Shown here: positions 8,601 through 14,941 of the stretch, one piece after another
How positions within the stretch are numbered: the stretch's first letter is position 1
How the letters are laid out: every line of letters starts with the position of its first letter
Source: a bacterium
GTDB taxonomy: Bacteria > Bacillota > Clostridia > Oscillospirales > CAG-272
Direction of reading: 5' to 3'
Length of the DNA stretch: 21,588 nt
Assembly (NCBI GenBank): GCA_004558975.1
Contig: SFZB01000012.1
Coordinates: forward strand, 1 to 21,588
Made by a program: the position numbers and the translations under genes
Notes under the pieces: generated by a model
What the model was told of the DNA's origin: nothing
What the model saw: only the letters and a program-made list of their open reading frames with translations
Databases searched by the model: none

Positions 8601-11311
8601 AGAATGTACGGCATCGTGTGGTTGACGACGGTCGTACCGCTGACCTCAAACGCTTCGGAGGCATTCACGCGCTCCGCCGCCGGGAGGTAACGGAACATCT
8701 GATACTGAACCGAACTGAACACGCTGTAATCCGAAAAACCGGCGCTGTCCGGCAGGATCACGGCGGGAACGGTCAGATACAGGGTTTTCGTTGACTTGAC
8801 GAGCGGTTTATAGGTATAGCGCACCGTCACGTTGATGGCGCCCGCAGTCTCGACGGCAGAGGCTTTGCTCATATCGACCGTGAAATCGTACCGTCCGGTC
8901 ACGGGGAGCAGGTAGAGCCCCGTCCCGTCGATGACCTCTTCACTGTCCGGGTCGGGCGTCGCGCCCGCTTCGGTCGCGCTGACATAGTAGTAACCGCCGT
9001 CCGTCGTGACCTTGACATACTCACCGCTGCCGGTCACCACGTTGTCGTAGCCCTCATCGTCGTCGAGGACGGTATATGCCTGACATTCCTTCCCCCGGTA
9101 GGTCAGTGTCAGCGGTACGGCGGTCGCGGTGAAAAGCCCGCCGCTCGCCGACGTGTCAAAGGAGATGGAGTATTTCCCCGCGCTGATACTGGAGGCGGAA
9201 ATGCTGTACACCGAGGTCAGCGAGAAATCGCCGCTCTGGCGTGCTATGCCGTTTTCCATACGACTGCGGATCAGATTCTTGTAAATGTCGATCTCGGCGA
9301 TCTTCCCTTCAATGAAATCGAACACGCCGTCGAGAAGTTGCTCGTAGTTACCGGTCTCAATAATAATATTGATGACACCGTCATAGACCTCATCGTCGCC
9401 CTCAAAGGTCGCCGATACATTGATCTGCGCAAACGTGCTGAACACCGGCGTATTGAGAAGCACTGCCTGCTCCCCTGCCGCATTCGTGTAGACGGAAACA
9501 TAGTTATAGGTCGCGTCCTGCGAGTACGTGAGCCCCGAAAGCCCGATATTCTGATACCCCTCCCAGGTGAAGCGAGTGGTCGTCAACGAAGTATCGGGAG
9601 AAATATAGGCGTTTTCATATTGATAAGTACTGCCCGTCACGGTGTTCGGCAGGAACTGGTGCGACTTCACGAAATCGTCGCTTGCCGTATTGGCGTCGCC
9701 CATCCAGACATCTTTGAGCGTCAGGGGGCTGAGCGCGGCGAGGAAGTTACTGAAGCGCATGGCATTATCGATACTCGAAACCGTAAAACGATAGGTGAGC
9801 GTATAAACGGTCTCATTGATGCGCACGCGGGCATAAAGCGTCACCGCTTCCCCGTCCGTGACCGTATCCCGGATGGTGCCGTCATCAGACATGGCATCCG
9901 GCGCACCGGACGACCAGGTGATTGTCACGCCGAGCGAGGAGATGCGCGTGGGGAGAAACAGGTCACTGGTAATGCGCTCGCCGAGCCCGGAAAGCGCCTC
10001 CAGATGGGCGAGCGCCCCCGCGCGGAGCGCGGCAAGAACCGCGTCCCCGTCCGCACCGAACACACGGAAAGAAAGTACGGTATCTCCGACCGCGAGACTT
10101 GCCGGTTGCGTCGCCGCAAGGTCGGCGGGCGCCGTCAGCACCCCCGAAGCGAAAGAGCAACCGGTCGCTGTGATGTCCGCCACCGACAGGTAGTAGGAGA
10201 GCGAACCGAACGGCTGTGCCGTCGTGCCGGAGGCGAGCCCCTCGCCGAGAATCTCGTCAAACCGTTCCGCAAGGAGAGCGACGGCACGTGCCTCGTCGCA
10301 ACTTTCTACCGAGGTGAGCGCGGCATAGACCGGAGAGACAGCAGCGCCGTCTGTCGACGTCACTTCGCGGATGTTCAGCGCGGCGGTCTTTCCCGCAAGC
10401 CGTATTTCGCCGTTCGGTGTTCCGACCCCCGTCGTAAACGGTGTCGAAGAGGTGATTGTCGTTTCTCCGGCGGCGACGGTCAGGACATGACTGCCGAGAT
10501 TGAGGACTCTTCCGCGCAGGTCGAGAATGCAATCGTTCCGCAGGGTGATGTCCGACGTCAGCGTCAGATCCCCCGCGAGAACCACCGTCGGGGTGAGAAG
10601 CGCGCCGTCGGCATCGCGCAGGAGCCCCGAGTTGATATCGGCGGCGGCGGCGGCAAGATCGCCACTGTCGGTGACGAAGAAGTAGGAACGGGTATCGGCA
10701 TTCTCCGCGTAATCGGTAATACCGAGTTTCACGGATACCCCGGAGAAAGCCTCCGCGTCACTGTGCAGGACGAAAGAGAGCGTATGCGTATCGGTGCCGC
10801 CGCCGGGGACGAATGCCAGGGCATCGATCGCGCCTTCTCCCTGCTCGGTGAGGTGTGCGAGCGTATCGACAAACACGCCGTCACGATAGACGAGGACGGC
10901 GCTCTTCACGGCGGCGACCGCTCCGGCGGAGAGAGTGCCGGACGCGCCCGTCACGGATTTGACCGAAACGGTGTGCCGGTGCGTCAGATGCGTTTTGGTA
11001 TCGTTTTTGAGCGTGACGGTGAAAGCGACGCTGTCCCCCGGGGCGCGGAGTACAAACGCGGCACTGTCAGCGGTGACTGCCTGCCCGCTGACGAGCTCCG
11101 TCACCGTCATCGTGAGGTCATTGCCGGGGTCCGAGACACCGGCGTCACCGCGCCCGCGCACGAGAGAGCGGAAAAGGACGACGGCGGCGGCGGTCAGCGA
11201 CGAGGCGAGGAGAATCGCCGCGGCGACGATGACGATGAGTGAAGTCCGACCCATTCGCTTTTTCTGCCCGCCGCGGCGGGATATACATCCGCTGTCATAT
11301 CGTTTTCTCAT
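5639..11311 (-). CDS. Giant membrane-anchored LRR/Ig-like surface protein
   Basis: This is a 1890-aa protein. I use the ATG at 11311, about 10 nt after AAAGGAG. The frame extends 13 codons upstream, but that would start inside the riboswitch terminator. A basic N-tail (residues 1-24) precedes one membrane helix at about 25-47, and no clear 'AWF/AYFT' SipW motif follows, so it may stay membrane-anchored. Visible segments are a beta-helix-like stretch at about 250-320 (LTLTSDITLRND), an atrophied bacterial Ig-like domain at about 440-510 (VTITWSSGAPDAMSDDGTI) and Thr/Ser/Tyr-rich beta regions. A ricin/fascin-like Trp/Tyr-rich region lies at about 1010-1200 (SGKWVYYRL). LRRs lie at about 1480-1590 (LTYLDLGMNFGITN, LTYLDLTGIG) and a terminal Ig strand ends in FKVTVIG. 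It is the first gene behind a c-di-GMP riboswitch, so this protein is the main c-di-GMP-gated product on this strand. An adhesive role is inferred. Confidence 0.8.
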   Translation of the reverse strand: MRKRYDSGCISRRGGQKKRMGRTSLIVIVAAAILLASSLTAAAVVLFRSLVRGRGDAGVSDPGNDLTMTVTELVSGQAVTADSAAFVLRAPGDSVAFTVTLKNDTKTHLTHRHTVSVKSVTGASGTLSAGAVAAVKSAVLVYRDGVFVDTLAHLTEQGEGAIDALAFVPGGGTDTHTLSFVLHSDAEAFSGVSVKLGITDYAENADTRSYFFVTDSGDLAAAAADINSGLLRDADGALLTPTVVLAGDLTLTSDITLRNDCILDLRGRVLNLGSHVLTVAAGETTITSSTPFTTGVGTPNGEIRLAGKTAALNIREVTSTDGAAVSPVYAALTSVESCDEARAVALLAERFDEILGEGLASGTTAQPFGSLSYYLSVADITATGCSFASGVLTAPADLAATQPASLAVGDTVLSFRVFGADGDAVLAALRAGALAHLEALSGLGERITSDLFLPTRISSLGVTITWSSGAPDAMSDDGTIRDTVTDGEAVTLYARVRINETVYTLTYRFTVSSIDNAMRFSNFLAALSPLTLKDVWMGDANTASDDFVKSHQFLPNTVTGSTYQYENAYISPDTSLTTTRFTWEGYQNIGLSGLTYSQDATYNYVSVYTNAAGEQAVLLNTPVFSTFAQINVSATFEGDDEVYDGVINIIIETGNYEQLLDGVFDFIEGKIAEIDIYKNLIRSRMENGIARQSGDFSLTSVYSISASSISAGKYSISFDTSASGGLFTATAVPLTLTYRGKECQAYTVLDDDEGYDNVVTGSGEYVKVTTDGGYYYVSATEAGATPDPDSEEVIDGTGLYLLPVTGRYDFTVDMSKASAVETAGAINVTVRYTYKPLVKSTKTLYLTVPAVILPDSAGFSDYSVFSSVQYQMFRYLPAAERVNASEAFEVSGTTVVNHTMPYILRLDVERCNGTAGNWFDGEYQGENLTIAYGDKLDSLRFYVGPSTTSSAAAETRIYDFLRLLGWATGNTRLPAGAVLSGGNTYTVSYRDGSAYVTIPSGTEVTTTAPTAQTENGSYLYYDAGSGTSGKWVYYRLTGAGTYGVTYLSTTFSYTYNKKEYYLCDNGGTLSYTTTLGENCCFTLLTEQEIRDASVATDDLLVGTASATAAGTDYYLYCPSTGRYVAKQSGGTAISMTTDLSSAASVQRNTSGQLCIRGTTTYVYMSVSQSWWNTSVSVLWSSSARGYATALHLSSAGEKAMAGTLSGPYTVYRPSGTGYLPLSETTGGGTAVAFTFGAGGASVYICTAPDSLSGVASLVSDGQVYLTPDELSVLKTYYCYATGADEATWNTLIAAVSTTAPGRVITDGVAFDAAVKALTSGASTYFKHTELMRWALNEQNFPTSAFWDSSYPIGNPPNGGALRYNYTYTTVSGVSYYFRQTGTNSLKSGYFNEDNTEYLTDREEVVLQAFWQNAGALSGFVSALTAYSVVPTYLNESAAGVLVASLYASLGYPKDFSADAVQVDGVLYPRVSTLDGSLGALAHFTTLTELYVVGATETSGSVTTALLPAFLSTDALATFFSRLQAASFAPQLTTLVLRNCAQGHVTFDLTGMERFVALTYLDLGMNFGITNVGELLNTDYRRLTYLDLTGIGQADRYKDFTLNIIANSHDMTLLWTPDSGLSADGSEASSARYTATLSSSALLACLKELAQLDSRYMQLLRYLYTEGGTSGTHEVIWQITEGNTMYPSPVTSAADMATLLARANEALGTAKQGNYYGLYIYYKGNDVNNEVGTFRCGRVYRIVWNADKTAFVYDDAAGGTRVCEELAPAEFILRPLSARKTGAIYYLTAAGSYYGANKFYTMTFDENGFYYLKTFGSATPLMGSDGSASALLNPAGTTGSSAYYRIKNGRLYITTGNDYSGTGGTESIEVTATVIIDGVSYERVFKVTVIG

Positions 11312-11350
11312 CGACCACTGTCTCCTTTCTTCTACAAGTCGGTATCGCAA

Positions 11351-11387
11351 AATAAAAAGCCGGTTGCAACCGAAATTGCAACTGGCT
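11351..11387 (-). terminator. Riboswitch-linked intrinsic terminator of the minus-strand operon
   Basis: Arms 11376-11387 and 11358-11369 form an 11-of-12 bp stem with one internal mismatch. On the minus strand it is followed by CTTTTTATTTT. The 5' arm (AGCCAGTTGCAA) is also the 3' side of the aptamer, so the terminator and the ligand-bound aptamer cannot coexist. Confidence 0.88.
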
Positions 11388-11456
11388 GACTTACGGTAAG
11401 GAAAGTCCCTTTAGTTTTGCGTCACGGCCTCACGACCGCTTTGCCCTTTATTCTGT
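11378..11456 (-). promoter_or_regulatory. Cyclic-di-GMP-I (GEMM) riboswitch aptamer, minus strand
   Basis: Read on the minus strand it has the family's conserved parts in order. These are GGGCAAA (11446 down), a hairpin with a GUGA (GNRA) tetraloop on a 5-bp stem, GACGCAAA, and a second hairpin whose inner stem is GACUU/AAGUC, closed by CAGCCAGUUGC. By alignment with the Vc2 aptamer, the positions equivalent to G20 (near 11445) and A47 (near 11418) are G and A. That fits c-di-GMP rather than the G20A cGAMP-preferring GEMM-Ib type. The transcript start predicted from the promoter falls at its 5' edge. The overlapping terminator suggests an ON switch. Confidence 0.9.
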
Positions 11457-11462
11457 TTTTTA

Positions 11463-11491
11463 TTTATAGCACTTCCCGCCCCCGTTGTCAA
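11463..11491 (-). promoter_or_regulatory. Sigma-A-type promoter of the minus-strand surface operon
   Basis: On the minus strand, TTGACA (11486-11491) and TATAAA (11463-11468) are separated by exactly 17 bp. The predicted transcription start is near 11456, directly before the aptamer. This is a near-consensus promoter, so control is probably exerted at the riboswitch terminator rather than at initiation. Confidence 0.85.
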
Positions 11492-11675
11492 GGTTCGCCG
11501 CCGTGAAAAATATGTCCTGAACGTAAATTTCGCATCGGACCGTGCATAACGGCGATGCATAACTTATATAATAATAGGTAAATAATTAATACTATCTTTT
11601 TACAGTGCGTTTTCCGTTGCGCGACATCATAGACAATCCCGCAAAATCGTTATAAAATGTTTACAATTTTTCCAA
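11492..11675. other. Divergent AT-rich intergenic control region with short repeats
   Basis: No gene is supported here. TGCATAAC occurs twice, at 11543-11550 and 11556-11563, 13 bp apart. An inverted GCATCG (11532-11537)/CGATGC (11553-11558) overlaps them. From 11561 to about 11605 the DNA is very AT-rich and contains an isolated TATAAT (11567-11572) without a good -35 element. These could be operator half-sites for a shared regulator of the divergent transcripts, or chance in low-complexity DNA. Confidence 0.35.
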
Positions 11676-11704
11676 TTGATTTTGACAGATGCGTTTGTTA
11701 TAAT
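11676..11704 (+). promoter_or_regulatory. Promoter of the diguanylate cyclase gene
   Basis: TTGATT (11676-11681) and a perfect TATAAT (11699-11704) are 17 bp apart; the predicted start is near 11711. A TTGACA at 11682-11687 lies only 11 bp from the -10 element, too close to serve as its -35. Read in reverse, that stretch is TGTCAAA, one base from the Spo0A-box core TGTCGAA, so a repressor site inside the spacer is possible but unproven. Confidence 0.7.
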
Positions 11705-11801
11705 ACCAAATGCTTGAAATGACTGTTTTGTGACCGCTTTTCTGTGCAGTTGTAACAATCTGCACGTTGCGTGCGTGTCATGGACAGAAAGGCGGTTTGT
11801 G

Positions 11802-13130
11802 GTGCTGGCATCCGATGGTAGACGAGAGAAACGACGTGCCGATGTTCTCATCACTTTTTTAGCGACACTCGTAGCCATACTGTTAACGGTAATATTTTCG
11901 GTTCGGGAGGGGGGCTTGCCCGTCCCTGCCGCTTCGGAGGAGTCTCACACGACAGGTCCGTGGGCATCGATCGGTGCCATCGCGGTCGCCGCATTCTCCT
12001 TTTCGGCGGCGGTATTTTCGATGTTCTATGCCTGCGTCCGTCTGAAGAGCCGGCATCAGAACACGGAAATAAAACCGCTCCTGACACCGGCGGAGGCGAT
12101 CGTCACCGTCCTGATCCTGCTCTGGTGTCTCTCGGCGTTCGGTCTGCTCGAGTGGTTCGGCGTCGGTGCCGATGTGGAGAAGATCCTCGTGCGGCTGACG
12201 CTCCCGCTGATTGCCATGGGGCTTTTCTCGGCGATGACCCCCGCGACGACCTCCGTCGGGAAACGGATCCATGCCGTTCTCTTCACCGTTTCCCTTGTTC
12301 ATTTCCTGATACAGGTGATTCTCGCGTTTGCCGTCCCGGCGTCGGGGCGTGCGGCGACAATCCTCGGCGGGATCCTGTACAGTCTCCTGTCCGCCAGCAT
12401 TCTTGCGGCGTTCCTCTATTTCGCCAAATATACCGTTGCGGAAACGCCGCGGTATAACCTGACTGTTTTCGCCGGAATTGCTCTTGTCCTCTCGATTTTA
12501 ATGCTGTTTGTCCCCCTTTACATTCTGCGTCATTTCCTGTGCGCATATTTCGGCATGGTTCTCCTCTGCGGTACTGCCTATAAAACGAGGATCATCGGGC
12601 ATGAGAGCGTCATGCTCCGTCATGTGCATGACTATCGCTACCGCGCCTATCACGACAGCCTGACCGGGTGCCGCAACCGCACCGCCTACGCACAGGATAT
12701 CGAGAAACTCAAAAACGCGTCCCCCGCCCCGCGCTCTGTCGGCATCCTGTACTTCGACGTCAACGGACTGAAGCGCTGTAACGACGACGAGGGGCACGAT
12801 GCGGGCGACCGCCTCATCATCTCCGTGGCGCAGGCACTCTGCAACGTTTGCGGCGTGACACATATCTACCGCATCGGCGGCGATGAATTTGTCGGTCTGT
12901 TCCCCGATATCGGCAAGGAGGAACTGACACGCCTTGTCGCTGCGCTCCACAATATCAAAAAAGATAATCAGGCGCTCACCCGCATCGCTATCGGGTCTTC
13001 GTTCGGCGATGACCAGCCCGCCATGCATATCGGCGACCTGCAGATGGCGGCAGAAAAAGAAATGTACATCGACAAGCGCCGTTTGACCGCCAAGGAGACC
13101 GCCGCGACAGGCGGCGATGTCTGCCCGTGA
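11802..13130 (+). CDS. Polytopic membrane diguanylate cyclase (GGDEF domain)
   Basis: Makes cyclic di-GMP from two GTP. I choose GTG at 11802 (442 aa) because AAAGGCGG lies 6 nt upstream and the product begins with a basic tail before the first membrane helix. An upstream GTG at 11730 is in frame but has no ribosome site and would add an odd Cys-rich stretch. About eight membrane helices fill residues 15-270; I recognise no named sensor domain. The GGDEF domain starts near 280 (YHDSLTGCRNRTAY). It contains the nucleotide/metal region DVNGLKRCNDDEGHDAGD and an intact catalytic GGDEF at 359-363. The RxxD inhibitory site expected just upstream is absent (the sequence there is CGVTHIYRI), so product inhibition through the I-site is unlikely. 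It has its own promoter and lies between two c-di-GMP-riboswitch operons, which suggests that it feeds them. Confidence 0.9.
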   Translation: MLASDGRREKRRADVLITFLATLVAILLTVIFSVREGGLPVPAASEESHTTGPWASIGAIAVAAFSFSAAVFSMFYACVRLKSRHQNTEIKPLLTPAEAIVTVLILLWCLSAFGLLEWFGVGADVEKILVRLTLPLIAMGLFSAMTPATTSVGKRIHAVLFTVSLVHFLIQVILAFAVPASGRAATILGGILYSLLSASILAAFLYFAKYTVAETPRYNLTVFAGIALVLSILMLFVPLYILRHFLCAYFGMVLLCGTAYKTRIIGHESVMLRHVHDYRYRAYHDSLTGCRNRTAYAQDIEKLKNASPAPRSVGILYFDVNGLKRCNDDEGHDAGDRLIISVAQALCNVCGVTHIYRIGGDEFVGLFPDIGKEELTRLVAALHNIKKDNQALTRIAIGSSFGDDQPAMHIGDLQMAAEKEMYIDKRRLTAKETAATGGDVCP

Positions 13131-13132
13131 GC

Positions 13133-13164
13133 GGAATACGCACGACAGATGAACCACGTATTCC
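13133..13164 (+). terminator. Possible terminator after the diguanylate cyclase gene
   Basis: A perfect 8-bp stem (GGAATACG at 13133-13140 with CGTATTCC at 13157-13164) follows the stop directly. The T-run (TTTTTTT, about 13188-13194) is too far away for a classical terminator, but a second small TTCCC/GGGAA stem lies between. Partial termination before the next promoter is plausible. Confidence 0.35.
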
Positions 13165-13202
13165 CTCGTTTGGCGGGAAAAAGTAAATTTTTTTCGCAGG
13201 GC

Positions 13203-13231
13203 TTGACAAAGCCATTCGCATTTGCTAGACT
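13203..13231 (+). promoter_or_regulatory. Promoter of the plus-strand riboswitch operon
   Basis: A perfect TTGACA (13203-13208) is followed after 17 bp by TAGACT (13226-13231), with TGC immediately before the -10 as an extended -10 element. The predicted start is near 13238, giving a leader of about 160 nt that holds the riboswitch and terminator. Confidence 0.82.
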
Positions 13232-13261
13232 GTACGCGTAGTGCGCTTGAAGCGATAATTG

Positions 13262-13340
13262 AATTAATGGGCAAAACCGTCGAAAGACGGTGACGCAAAA
13301 CTAGAGGGACTTCAACCGATTTGTTAAGTCAGCCAGTTGC
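13262..13340 (+). promoter_or_regulatory. Cyclic-di-GMP-I (GEMM) riboswitch aptamer, plus strand
   Basis: GGGCAAAA at 13269 is followed by a 6-bp hairpin with a GAAA tetraloop (ACCGUC/GACGGU), then GACGCAAAA. A second hairpin with inner stem GACUU/AAGUC is closed by CAGCCAGUUGC. Equivalents of Vc2 G20 (13270) and A47 (13297) are conserved, as expected for c-di-GMP. The 3' part is nearly identical to the minus-strand copy about 1.9 kb away (GUCAGCCAGUUGC in both), so the two probably arose by duplication or are held under the same constraint. Confidence 0.92.
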
Positions 13341-13378
13341 AAAAAAGACTTTCTTTTTGCAACCGGCTTATTTTTTTT
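13331..13378 (+). terminator. Riboswitch-linked intrinsic terminator of the plus-strand operon
   Basis: Arms 13331-13345 and 13354-13368 pair over 14 of 15 positions with one A/C mismatch, followed by TTATTTTTTTT. The 5' arm uses the aptamer's closing strand (AGCCAGTTGC). Aptamer folding should therefore prevent termination, predicting more readthrough when c-di-GMP is high. Confidence 0.9.
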
Positions 13379-13398
13379 GGCAAGGAGGTGTTCCCGGA

Positions 13399-14175
13399 AT
13401 GTACGAAGAAGAAGTTGCCCGCGTGCTGTCTGCCGGGATACCGCCAATCGATTTTCAGGTGGCGGCGATCCGCCGCTGTGACACGAATGAGCCGCGCGGC
13501 TACATAACACGCGCCGTGATCAACAGCCTTGACCTCGGCACGCTCACCCCCGCGGATTATTTACCGGTCACCGATACCGATGCCGTCGGGCTTGCCCTCA
13601 CGGCACGTATGATCCGCAAGAGCCTTGCTCTCCTCGACGGTGCGGAGGAGCCGCCCGCCCTGATGGCTGTCCATGTGCCGCTCGCCCTTTTGCGGGAGCG
13701 CGCACCGGAAGCGTGGCTGTCCCCGATCCTCGCACAGCACAGGTTGCAGAAGCCGGAGACGCTCTGCCTTTGCTTCGACGCGCCCCTGCTCCTCGAATTC
13801 GGCGCCGACGCGCATGACGCGCTTCTGCACCTGAAACGGTCTGGAGTCACGCTCGCGGTCAGAGGTTGCGGCGCGGATAAAATTCCGCTCGCGCCCCTCA
13901 TGCGCCTGCCGGTGGATTACGCGTTTCTCTCGCCGGAGGTGACCGCACTTGCCGACGACCGTGTACACAGTGATGTCCTCACAGGACTGGTCGGCTACCT
14001 GCACGCCATGGGACAGAAAGTCATCGCCGAGGACGTCTCCTCGGACGGACAGTTGCGTGCGCTCGAACGTCTGGAATGCTTCGGCTACCTGCCTTCCGAA
14101 TCCTTCTCCGCTCACAGCGGTCGGGGATCGCTCTTCGGGGCACCGACCGGGATAGGGGGTGCCGACCTTGGCTGA
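13399..14175 (+). CDS. Degenerate EAL-domain protein, probable c-di-GMP effector
   Basis: This is a 258-aa cytoplasmic protein. The start is ATG at 13399, 8 nt after AAGGAGGTG; an ATG at 13321 lies in the riboswitch terminator and is not used. The fold signature of an EAL domain is visible: FQVAAIRR near the start, PADYLPVTD (family PxxFLPLAE), MAVHVP (family LNLSP), LPVDYAFLSPE (family LPxDxLKID) and VIAEDVS (family VIAEGVE). The catalytic residues are gone. The EAL motif at about 35-38 reads YITR, the DDFG region reads VRGCGADKI and the KID lysine is missing. It is therefore unlikely to hydrolyse c-di-GMP and more likely to bind it, or a protein, as a receptor. It is the first gene after a c-di-GMP riboswitch and overlaps the next gene by 17 nt. 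Confidence 0.78.
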   Translation: MYEEEVARVLSAGIPPIDFQVAAIRRCDTNEPRGYITRAVINSLDLGTLTPADYLPVTDTDAVGLALTARMIRKSLALLDGAEEPPALMAVHVPLALLRERAPEAWLSPILAQHRLQKPETLCLCFDAPLLLEFGADAHDALLHLKRSGVTLAVRGCGADKIPLAPLMRLPVDYAFLSPEVTALADDRVHSDVLTGLVGYLHAMGQKVIAEDVSSDGQLRALERLECFGYLPSESFSAHSGRGSLFGAPTGIGGADLG

Positions 14176-14875
14176 TAAAGAAGGGCGCGCCCTGCGCCGG
14201 GCGGCAAAAGAAGTCAAGCGCTACCGCGTGATGATGAAAGTGGTTCCGATCCTGCTCGCGGTACTCGCGCTTTTGCTGGTTCTCATTTATATCGTCACCT
14301 CTTTTTACAACAAATACGGCAGTTTCACCGTAATGGTTAGTAAATACGATTTCTCGAAATACTCGCTGTCGCTCTGCGAGACGCCGGACTTCCGGCGCCC
14401 GAGTTCCCGCCTGAACGCGGGCGCGGCGGAGAACGTGACCAACATCAGCGGCGCCACGCTCCCTGCCGACATCGACCAGATCAACGGTCAGCACAACGGC
14501 GAAAATTATGTTGCCTACACGTTCTACTGCCGGAACGCAGGTTCCGCGACGGTGGATATCTCCTATCGGCTCTACCTCGCGAACATGACGCAGGGAATCG
14601 AGAAAGCGATCCGTATACGTCTGTATGTCGACGGTACGCCCGTCACCTATGCGCGCACCGCGTCGGACGGCAGTGGGCCGGAGCCCGATACGGTCGAGTT
14701 CCTGTCTGCGACGACGGTGACGGAGGAGACCGTACAGAATTTCGCCCCCGAAGATACCATTCGGTTCACCGTGGTCATCTGGATTGAGGGCGACGATCCC
14801 GACTGCGTGGACAGCGTCATCGGCGGCGAAATCAAGGTCGACATGGCGATCTCTATCGCCACGGTCGGAGAATAA
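14159..14875 (+). CDS. Membrane-anchored TasA-neighbourhood protein
   Basis: This is a 238-aa protein if started at GTG 14159, inside the end of the EAL-like gene. TTG at 14168 is an alternative with GGGGGT about 7 nt upstream, giving 235 aa. A highly basic cytoplasmic tail (about residues 1-24) is followed by one membrane helix at 27-47. An extracellular beta-rich domain then includes DINQINGQHNGE-type sequence (here DQINGQHNGENYVAYTFYCR), NAGSATVDISYRLYL, and FTVVIWIEGDDPDCVD near 195-220. The last motif resembles conserved proteins that sit next to SipW/TasA genes in Clostridia. There is no catalytic motif. It is probably a membrane anchor or initiator for the fibre subunit encoded next; the basic tail could contact the EAL-like protein. 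The function is inferred from context. Confidence 0.7.
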   Translation: MPTLADKEGRALRRAAKEVKRYRVMMKVVPILLAVLALLLVLIYIVTSFYNKYGSFTVMVSKYDFSKYSLSLCETPDFRRPSSRLNAGAAENVTNISGATLPADIDQINGQHNGENYVAYTFYCRNAGSATVDISYRLYLANMTQGIEKAIRIRLYVDGTPVTYARTASDGSGPEPDTVEFLSATTVTEETVQNFAPEDTIRFTVVIWIEGDDPDCVDSVIGGEIKVDMAISIATVGE

Positions 14876-14885
14876 CCCGTACCCC

Positions 14886-14902
14886 GCAGGCAAGGTGCCT
14901 GT
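14886..14902 (+). other. Small hairpin in the 66-bp gap before the major subunit gene
   Basis: CAGGC (14887-14891) and GCCTG (14897-14901) form a 5-bp stem upstream of a T-rich stretch. It is too weak to be a firm terminator. It could be a processing or attenuation point that separates expression of the anchor from that of the abundant subunit. Confidence 0.3.
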
Positions 14903-14941
14903 CAAAATACAGTCAATTATTTTTTCAAGGAGTAAAACACA

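Noticed and set aside
9338..11242. 634-codon plus-strand frame opposite the giant surface protein
   Set aside because: Arg-rich, low-complexity translation with no motif or ribosome site; the minus strand has a leader, domains and ribosome site.
11682..11704. TTGACA/TATAAT as a consensus promoter pair
   Set aside because: The spacing is only 11 bp; TTGATT six bases upstream gives the proper 17-bp spacing.
11730..11801. GTG 11730 as start of the diguanylate cyclase
   Set aside because: No ribosome binding site and a Cys-rich N-terminus; GTG 11802 has AAAGGCGG 6 nt upstream. It cannot be fully excluded.
13321..13398. ATG 13321 as start of the EAL-like protein
   Set aside because: It lies within the riboswitch/terminator; ATG 13399 follows AAGGAGGTG at proper spacing.
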